A stretch of DNA of 64,000 nt, from NCBI GenBank assembly GCA_029582265.1, contig CM055823.1, forward strand, positions 21,557,756 through 21,621,755, read 5' to 3'. Each line of letters opens with the position of its first letter. Position 1 is the stretch's first letter. A model generated the notes under the pieces. The model was not told where the DNA came from. It made no database searches and was given only the letters and a program-made list of their open reading frames with translations. Shown here piece by piece: positions 57,116 through 64,000 of the stretch. The translations under genes were made by a program, and so were the position numbers. The DNA is from Zoroaster sp. YZ-2022 (lineage: Eukaryota > Echinodermata > Asteroidea > Forcipulatida > Zoroasteridae).

Positions 57116-59997
57116 ATTTCGCTACTTTTTAATTTGTTCCTCACAATTAAGTTCCTCACAAAAAGCATGGTATCGCCTCCTATGTCAAACAAGGCATCAA
57201 AACATCCACCATTCGGCAATCTCTTGAGACCTCAGCTATCCAATGCACCACCTTTGAAGCTATGGGACCCACTTTTGCAATGTATACAAGCCACCTCCGG
57301 ATCCAGTAGAGGTTGAAATTAAGCTCCTTCCAACGATACCCCGCAACTCCTTTGTATGCGGAGACTTTAACAGCCGAAACACCGCCTGGGGATACCAAGC
57401 ATCAACAAAAATGGAAAAGTCATCTTTGAATGGCTTGAATCACAAGAGCTAGTGGTACTATATGACAGCAATGACCACCCTACCTTCTACTCCAACAGTA
57501 ACAGATCATGGACCTGTTCTGACCTGTCACTGGTTTCATCCAACATCAGGCACACCTGCTCAAGTTCTCACCAAGTTTCCAAGGTCTGGACATTGTCCGA
57601 TCATTGTCTCCAGTGACATCAAACTTCAACTTTCCAGCCTTTTCAAGAAAAGATGGAATTTCAGAAAGGCAGACTGGCCTAAGTTCAAAGAACTTACAAC
57701 CAAGTTAACATCGCACCTGCCAGACCCTGCCTCCAGCAATGTGAACGAATCCTACTCTGCGTTTTGCTCCATGTTACACCAGGCAGCAAAACACTCCATC
57801 CCCAGGGGCAGGAGAAACCCGTATGTTCCATGCTGGGATAAAGAATGCGACCTTCTGTACGAGACCTACATTGTGTCTAAGACCATTGATCAGAGAGAAA
57901 CCAAAGGTAACGACCTATTGGAACTACTAGGCAAGAAGAGAGGACGATCAGAGCATACTGATCGAAACGTCGAGTTGTACCACCAGTTCTTTTCAGAACT
58001 AATTACTACTTAATTGAGATTCCACATGGTGTCACCGCAATTAGTCTTACTTATCATCCTCACCATGCAAAGCTACAAGTTTTACCTAAGAAGAGACTTA
58101 CCAGATGGGAAGAAGAAGTTTCCAAGATCAACTTCACTCACTCAAGTCGTAAGGCCTGGTCCACCATCAACAAACTCACTGGCCGAAGTAATACCCCTAA
58201 ATAGTGTCCTGTTGCAGAAAACTCCATTGCTTCAGTTCTAGTCAACAACGGAAAGTGGGAAGATCGATCTGCCGAGACCAAAGCCTACACCCGCTCAGTG
58301 AACGCTGAGATAAAGAAGCTTTTCCAGTCCACTCCAGAATCAAGTTCCATGTCTGTAGCCTTCACCTTGGAAGAGGTTGAAATAGCCTTGAAGTCACTGA
58401 AGAATGGCAAGGCACCGGGCAATGATAATGTCCATACTGAGTTCCTTAAGACCTTGAGTCCAGAAGCTACATCCTGGTTGCAAGCTCTCCTCTCCACCTG
58501 CATGACAACCTCCACTATACCATCTAGATGGAAGACCGCGAAAGTGATTGCCATACTGAAGGCGAAGAAACCTGCGGACGAACCCAAGAGCTACCGTCCA
58601 ATCAGTCTGTTATCTCACATCTACAAACTAATTGAAAGACTGATACTTGCCAGAATCACCGACACAGTCGAAGACAAGCTACCTCCTACCCAGGCAGGTT
58701 TCAGAAAGGGCAAATCAACCACCGACCAAATCACCAGACTTGTTAATGACATTGAAACGGCCTTCCCGAAGATCATCCCAGATGTCAAGATTGTCAAGTT
58801 CATCATGCTGTTTGTCCAAGATCGGTCATTTGGACTCGAAACGTCGAACGGTGAGCGCAGCAGGAAGAGGAGACGCCGCAACGGCGTACCGCAAGGGAGA
58901 ATGCACGCAGTACTCGTATGCAGATGACTCTGCACTAGGTACAGTTGATCACTCCTTTGAGGTCATTGAGTCATCCCTGGAGAAGGATATGAGTATGTTA
59001 GCCAACTACTTCCACAGATGGCACCTCAAGATGAGCATGACGAAGACTATCCTCTGTTTTTCATTTGGCGAATCGATGTCCTAACCGAGAGCTGAATATC
59101 TCACTCAACGGCACCAGGCTGAACTACGACCCCACCCTTAAGTACCTTGGTGTCACGCTTGACCGTAGCCTTACTTTCCACGAACATGCGAAAGCCACAG
59201 CTGTCAAGACCCAAGCCAGAGTGTCTCTCCTCAAGAAGCTTGCTGGTACAGGATGGGGTGCTGATTCTACCACTCTGCGCACCTCGACCCTAGCACTCGC
59301 CTTCTCCACTGCTGAGTATGCCGCTCCTGCATGGAGCCACATCACTCACGTACACAATGTTGATGCTGTCCTGAACGATGCTATGAGACTTGTCAGTGGA
59401 GCACTCATCGCAACACCAGTCAGCAACCTGCCGGTATTGTATGGTATACCTCCAGCCCAGCTGAGAAGAGATATGAAGACCATCAAGCTAGCCCAAAAGC
59501 ACGATCAGGACGATTGTCTTGTCCCTGCTCCCACCTCCTTCAAATACCAGCATCTTCCTAGAAGACATTTCGCAACGCAAGCCGCTGAGCTGCCGCTAGA
59601 GAAATCCCCCTCTAGCCTTCCTACCTGGATAGCAGAATGCTGGTCAGAACAGTGGTAGTCATCTACCACCAATTTGAAGAAGTTCATCACAGAGCCCTCT
59701 TCAAAACCAAGTGGCTGTGACCTTCCAAGAAAGTCCTGGGTCAACCTGAATAGAATCAGAAGCGGAGTTGGACGTACGCAACAATTCCTGCACAAGATTG
59801 AAGCAGAATCATCGCCCAACTGTGTTTGTGGAGAGATCCAGTCTATGGAGCACATCATTGATGCCTGCCCCATCTACAAATCTCCACACGGCGTTCCTGG
59901 ACTCCTGGAGTTGGATGAAGACACCATCAGCTGGCTGAACTCGGACCTTCCTGTTTAGCCGAGATGTGCAGATGGTTTTCATACGAACGAACGAACG
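57116..59997 (+). mobile_element. Jockey-like non-LTR retrotransposon with internal deletions (right arm)
   Basis: Endonuclease remnants (CGDFNSRNTAWGYQ near 57358; LVVLYDSNDHPTFYSNSN near 57450). RT from 58298: VEIALKSLKNGKAPGNDNVH, SYRPISLLSHIYKLIERLIL, LPPTQAGFRKGKSTTDQITR, NGVPQG, then YSYADDSALG in another frame. C-terminal domain from 59080: LGVTLDRSLTFHEHAKA, LKKLAGTGWGADSTTLRTST, with a final CVCGEIQSMEHIIDACP and a (CGAA)n 3' end. The motif A region and the VPQG-to-YADD linker are deleted exactly as in the left arm. An extra 30-bp region near 57960-58050 is private to this copy. Confidence 0.88.
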
Positions 59998-60900
59998 AAT
60001 TCCCATGTACAAACTATTGTTTGGGGACAATTTGGCACAGTCGTGCAAAAGTATTCAGAATTTAAAAAAAATTGATCTAAAGTTCATGTGCAGCAACTTG
60101 ATAGTGTAAACAAAAGAAGCTTTGTCACGCCCTTCGGGGATTGGTGTTACAGGCCCTCCTTTGGGAGAGGAGGTTATAACCGCCGAATGAGGGCGCCTTA
60201 TTACCGAGGAGGTCGAGGGTCATGAACTCAGCCATTCAACCCGTACCCGATGACTAACCAGAGCCAGTTACGGCCAGCCAGCTCTTTGGGCCCAAACAAG
60301 CAGTCGACAGCATGATTAGCCGCAGAGAACACTAACCTCGTGAGTAAGTACACCATTCAGTTCCGTTCTGTATATTGTCTGCGGAATTTTTATCAGTTAT
60401 CAGTTCTGTTCTTTTATCTCATGTATTTTTAAGATGTGGTTTTTTTAATCTGATGCTATGAAATTCTGCTACTCATTGTATCTTAAATTTGTGCCCTTAG
60501 AGCGTGGTCTGTTGTAAAGCGCATTGAGGCCTTTGCTATATGCGCTATATAAATTTAAGTTTTATTTATTTTATTTTATTTATTCAAAAATGTACCCATT
60601 TTGCGGGAAGATTGAAGCAATTTGTCTCTGCCTGGGCCAATATCACATCTTACAAGTCGGGCCTAGACTAGACAAGTGGGGCCTAGACTATTGAATTCAA
60701 TACAGTTTTCAGATTCTGAAGCTGAGATGATAGATAAAGAAATAAATTCAGTGTGTACAAAAGGTGCCATTGTCGAAGCACAGCCCTGTCAAGAGCAGTT
60801 TCTTTCCAATATTATTGTGACAACGAAAAAGAATGGCTCTATGCGGCTTATCATCAATTTTGAAAGATTTGAATAAATTTGTCACATATCACCATTTTAA
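59998..60900 (+). pseudogene. DIRS-like inter-domain and RT N-terminal fragment (right arm)
   Basis: Resumes the DIRS element after the LINE. From 60586: FAGRLKQFVSAWANITS equivalent, then INSVCTKGAIVEAQ, EQFLSNIIVTTKKNGSMRLI at 60770-60860. Interrupted by the 222-bp insertion at 60360-60581 and by stops. Confidence 0.75.
60360..60581 (+). mobile_element. 222-bp SINE or LINE tail, right arm only
   Basis: Flanked by ATTCA (60355-60359 and 60582-60586); the left arm has the empty site near 22755. Ends gcgctatataaatttaagtt+ttatttattttattttattt, similar to the end of the SINE at 43302-43657. No tRNA head, so it is 5' truncated or of another class. Confidence 0.8.
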
Positions 60901-60911
60901 AATGTAGAAGC

Positions 60912-61428
60912 TAGGGCTGTGCCGGGTATCCGACCGAAACTGTCATTACCCGGTTCCATTTTTTGGTTCCAATTACCCGTAAATGACTTTTGAAAAAATG
61001 TAATGTTTACACTTTATAGACAATTATCTTTAAATTAAAGAGATTACACTCCAATAAAGCCTTTGTAGTATTTTACGGACATTTTCCATACACATTTCTC
61101 CAACTGTTTGTGATAAATTGTATTGAATTGTTCAGGCTGCAAAGGGAATGGCAGCGGCTGCTTCAAACAACTTATCAAACCAGCAGAACAGGAGGGAATG
61201 TTTGTCTAATTGTTTTACTTTAATAAAAACGACACAGTAAAGAAAACATCGATTTAATTATGGTATCTTCTGTATTATAAAGGTCAATTTTGTTACCATT
61301 TACAGTACATGTTTTTGTGCACCACTGGAGGCATGTTTTCAACAAAAATGAAAACGAGTATCTGTGTATCCGAAGTTTCCTGATTTCGGGTATCCGGTTC
61401 CAAAAATATCCAAAAACGCACACCCCTA
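60912..61428. mobile_element. hAT-type MITE (right arm)
   Basis: Inverted copy of 21910-22431. Its flanks gtagaagc (60904-60911) and ggagacgc (61429-61436) match at 6 of 8 positions, while the left copy's flanks are identical, so the right copy's target duplication has decayed. Confidence 0.88.
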
Positions 61429-61436
61429 GGAGACGC

Positions 61437-62265
61437 TAGAGGACGCACTTACGCTCATTCGCCCTAATTGCTTTTTAGCATCGGTAGATCTTAAAGATGC
61501 ATATTTTACCATTCCAATGGCCCTTGAACAGCAGAAATTTCTTAGATTTATATGGCGAGACAAACTGTGGCAATTCACTTGATTTGTTTTTGTTTGTTTG
61601 TTTGTTTTTTACCCGTCAAGCGCACCACGCATATTAACTAAGGTCATGAAACCAGCGATTGCAACTTTACGCAATACTGGCCACATATCTGCGAGCTATA
61701 TTGATGATTCCCTTCTCATTGGGGACACAGTGAATGAATGTACAAAGAATATTCAAGCTAGATGTGCACTTCTGACCGAATTCGGTTTTGTCATCAATCA
61801 GACCAAATCACATCCTAACCCTACTAAAATTTTAACACAGTTTGGGGTTCTGTGATAAAGACAGTAGAAATGACGGTGCGCTTGCCGACCAAAACATATT
61901 TGGTTGTTAATGCATGTCACCATCTAGCCAATCAGACGAATCCAAGCATTTTATTGACAGACTAGTTTCATGTTTCTCTGCAGTGCCACTGATCCTGCTG
62001 TTTTACAGACATTTAGAAAGGGCGAAAGATGGAGCGCTCAAGAAACATGGGGGGAGATTTTCACGCCAAAATGTATTTGCCATCAAGAGGCTGTTTTAAC
62101 TTATGCATATCGCCCAATAATGCCTCGGGTTGATAACATTCATGTGTAATAATGCTTCCCTCAGTTGTTGGGGAGCAGGTTGCCCAGTTGAAGCAATTTT
62201 CCACATAAATTATCTGGAATTATTGGCAGTCTATTATGCACTTAGATGTGTTGCTCAGTGTTGGA
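61437..62265 (+). pseudogene. DIRS-like RT and RNase H (right arm and beyond)
   Basis: ASVDLKDAYFTIPMALEQQK at about 61485, then a 40-bp T/TG-rich insertion (61580-61612), then SSAPRILTKVMKPAIATLRN, YIDDSLLIGDTVNEC (catalytic YxDD, 61700), FGVL and a YRHLERAKDGALKKHGG segment (62010-62060). RNase H-like IFHINYLELLAVYYALRC follows at 62190-62250. Several stops. The part beyond 61595 has no counterpart in the left arm. The tyrosine recombinase typical of DIRS elements was not found. Confidence 0.8.
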
Positions 62266-62269
62266 GCAA

Positions 62270-62390
62270 AGGCTTTGATCCTCAAGGCCAAGGCCAAGGC
62301 TTCGACCCTCAAGGCCAAGGCTTTGACCCTCAAGCCTTAAGGCTAAGGCCAAGGCTTAACCCTCAAGGCCAAGGCCAAGGCCCTCTAGTA
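62270..62390 (+). repeat. CAAGGC/CTTTGACCCT minisatellite
   Basis: Repeats of ctcaaggccaaggctttgac, with variants, encode GFDPQGQGQ in the frame of the RNase H remnant. About six irregular units. The array begins directly after the conserved RNase H segment. Confidence 0.85.
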
Positions 62391-62709
62391 TAAAATTACT
62401 ACTAATATAAAACATGTCACATCATAACGAATCGCTCAAAGTAAGAATAAAAACTTCACGTACAAATATATGACTGAGTAGAAGTTCAGGTCTTCGTGGA
62501 TACCATTTAAATATAACAAAAGAATGGTTTGCTTCCATACTGATGCACATTAATCTAAACCGAGTATAACAAAAGGCGATCTAAGAACGGCTGTTTTAAC
62601 TGATGTTACCTCGTTATTATGTAACATGGAAGTAATTTTATTTTCTGGGCCATCATGGTTAGAAATATTAGCATTACCTAAAACAGACCAGACTATATTC
62701 ACCCAGAAT
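62391..62709. other. Unrecognised stretch between DIRS and LINE
   Basis: Probably degenerate DIRS 3' sequence. Short frames at 62550-62814 on both strands are not convincing on their own. Confidence 0.35.
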
Positions 62710-64000
62710 TTGTCAACAATCTTGGACCAAAATCCATTGAATGGCTTCGAGATTACTTCAGCACCTGTATCAAAGTTCAGAAAATCCCCAAAATATGGAG
62801 ACATGCTAAAGTAATGGGAATTCTCAAACCGGACAAGGCCGCCGAAGACCCGGGCAGCTACCGTCCAATAAGCCTACTGTGCATAATCTACAAAGTGATG
62901 GAGAGACTAATATACAATCGTATTCAACCCATTGTGGATCCTCAACTCCCACCTGAGCAGGCCGTCTTCCATACAGGACGCTGTACAACAGACCAAGTAA
63001 CACTCCTCACAGAAGACATAGAGGACAACTTCCAAAAAGGTCTCAAGAACGGTGCTGTACTCGTCGATCTATCAGCAGCATATGACACGGTATGGCATAA
63101 AGGTCTTGCCCTAAAACTACACAAAATCATACCTGATAAAACCTTAGTAAACTTTCTCATGACAATGATCACCTGCAGAAGCTTTACAATGACGGTTGGC
63201 GAAGAAACCAGTGAAAAATGCTTCCTGAAAAACGGGATCCCGCAGGGCTTAGTGCTCGCACCGATTTAATTCAACATTTACACTGCTGACCTACCAACCA
63301 CTGTCTCAAAGAAATACATCTACGCAGATGACAAAGTACTCCTAACCTCTGCCAAAAACTTTAACAAGCTTGAAACAACACTTGGCACCGATATGGAATC
63401 CTTAAGCCGTTACTTCAAAAACTGGAAACTCCGACTTAACATCACCAAAACTGTTTAGCAACTAGACTGGCTAACTACAAAATCAAAGTCGTTTGCAATG
63501 GCACAACCATCCCGTATGATGATTTCCCCAAGTATCTTGGTGTTACTTTGGACAGATCTCTAACATACGAAAGCCATCTCACACAGCTCGCACAGAAAGC
63601 CAACGCTCGCAACTGTCTCATTAGACAACTAGCAGGCCTTTCCTGGGGCGCAGACTACAACGTTCTTCGAATCTCAGCAATAGCTTTAGTATACTCTGTT
63701 GCAGAGTGCTGTGCACCGGTATGGGCAAGGAGCACCCACACCAGCAAGATTGACGTAGCCCTTAACAACACCAAGCGCACCATCTCAGGATGTATCAGAT
63801 CAACTCCCACTCAATACCTTCCAGTAGTCAGTGGAATTGCTCCTATTATGAAGTGAGACGACAGCAGCAATACCTTGCTCTTGCGCGACGTGCCGCTGGG
63901 TGTGACTCCCATCTGCTTCATCAACTGTTGACAAACACCAATCAAAAACCCCCACCACAACTGCGACTGCCATCAAGAAATCCTTTCCATCAACAAGCCC
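62710..64000 (+). mobile_element. Jockey-like LINE, second family member, cut by window end
   Basis: RT from 62814: GSYRPISLLCIIYKVMERLI, QLPPEQAVFHTGRCTTDQVT, GAVLVDLSAAYDTVWHKGLA (motif A intact), NGIPQGLVLAPI with a stop directly after (63268), then YIYADDKVLL (motif C, 63320), FPKYLGVTLDRSLTYESH (63530) and CAPVWARSTHTSK. It is related to but distinct from the LINE at 57116-59997 and retains the regions deleted there. A stop at 63458 and a frameshift near 63470 and 63856 show it is inactive. Confidence 0.88.

Larger units (their letters stand above)
21753..61595. repeat. Giant imperfect inverted repeat (palindrome) with central spacer
   Basis: Left arm 21753-40436 corresponds, inverted, to right arm 45186-61595. 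Anchors: 21910-22431/60912-61428 (hAT MITE); 23106-25760/57116-59997 (LINE); 27591-27698/54219-54347 (MITE); 28063-28183/53734-53854 and 28816-28887/52485-52556 (LRR exons); 29027-35910/51130-52345 (fold-back); 37278-37502/49641-49844; 38641-39340/47880-48510; 39366/46226; 40430/45190. Aligned intron stretches differ by about 3%. The left arm ends against the Polinton-like segment, and the right arm's inner end coincides with an N gap. Confidence 0.93.

Overview
This is a repeat-dense eukaryotic scaffold fragment with three gaps of exactly 500 N (731-1230, 19534-20033, 44686-45185). Spliced exons, tRNA-headed SINEs and RTE, jockey-like, CR1/L2-like, DIRS-like, CsRn1-type Ty3/gypsy, hAT, Harbinger-like and Polinton-like elements point to a marine invertebrate genome. 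I cannot name the phylum. There is no bacterial-style gene organisation, no CRISPR array and no convincing free-standing tRNA or rRNA gene.

Layout. 1-730: array of a palindromic 18-bp repeat. 1829-2133: TAA microsatellite. 2195-5200: decayed CR1/L2-like LINE (minus). 5830-8171: small spliced exons of an unidentified minus-strand host gene. 9350-10188: probable solo LTR with heat-shock elements and a TATA box. 11600-15540: diverged, homopolymer-rich relative of 38640-41100, ending in a relic LRR exon. 15640-18896: RTE LINE (plus) with a SINE inside. 20034-21752: Polinton-like gene fragments ending in an inverted-repeat structure.

From about 21753 to 61595 the window is a giant inverted repeat. 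The left arm (about 21753-40436) reappears inverted as the right arm (about 45186-61595) with a few percent divergence. Both arms carry a DIRS-like element broken by a jockey-like LINE and a hAT-type MITE, a Harbinger-type MITE, a fold-back element, and exons of a leucine-rich-repeat (LRR) gene. Each arm also has private insertions. The left has a 5.7-kb Ty3/gypsy element. The right has a CR1-like LINE, a 418-bp TIR element, a 222-bp SINE/LINE tail and most of an RTE-like LINE. The right arm's inner end lies exactly at an N gap, so a head-to-head join of two haplotypes is a serious alternative to a true inverted duplication. The spacer (40437-44685) holds a third LRR exon, CR1-like fragments and a gypsy leader/gag remnant split by a SINE. 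The window ends in the DIRS RT/RNase H region and a jockey-like LINE cut at 64000.

The observations I rate highest: (1) an LRRNT exon and a 72-nt LRR exon are intact in both arms but differ between arms mostly by amino-acid-changing substitutions, and more than the adjacent introns do; (2) the Ty3/gypsy element carries an extra ORF before gag with SGNH-hydrolase-like motifs; (3) a probable LTR carries two near-perfect heat-shock elements upstream of a TATA box; (4) the palindrome itself and the insertion differences between its arms.
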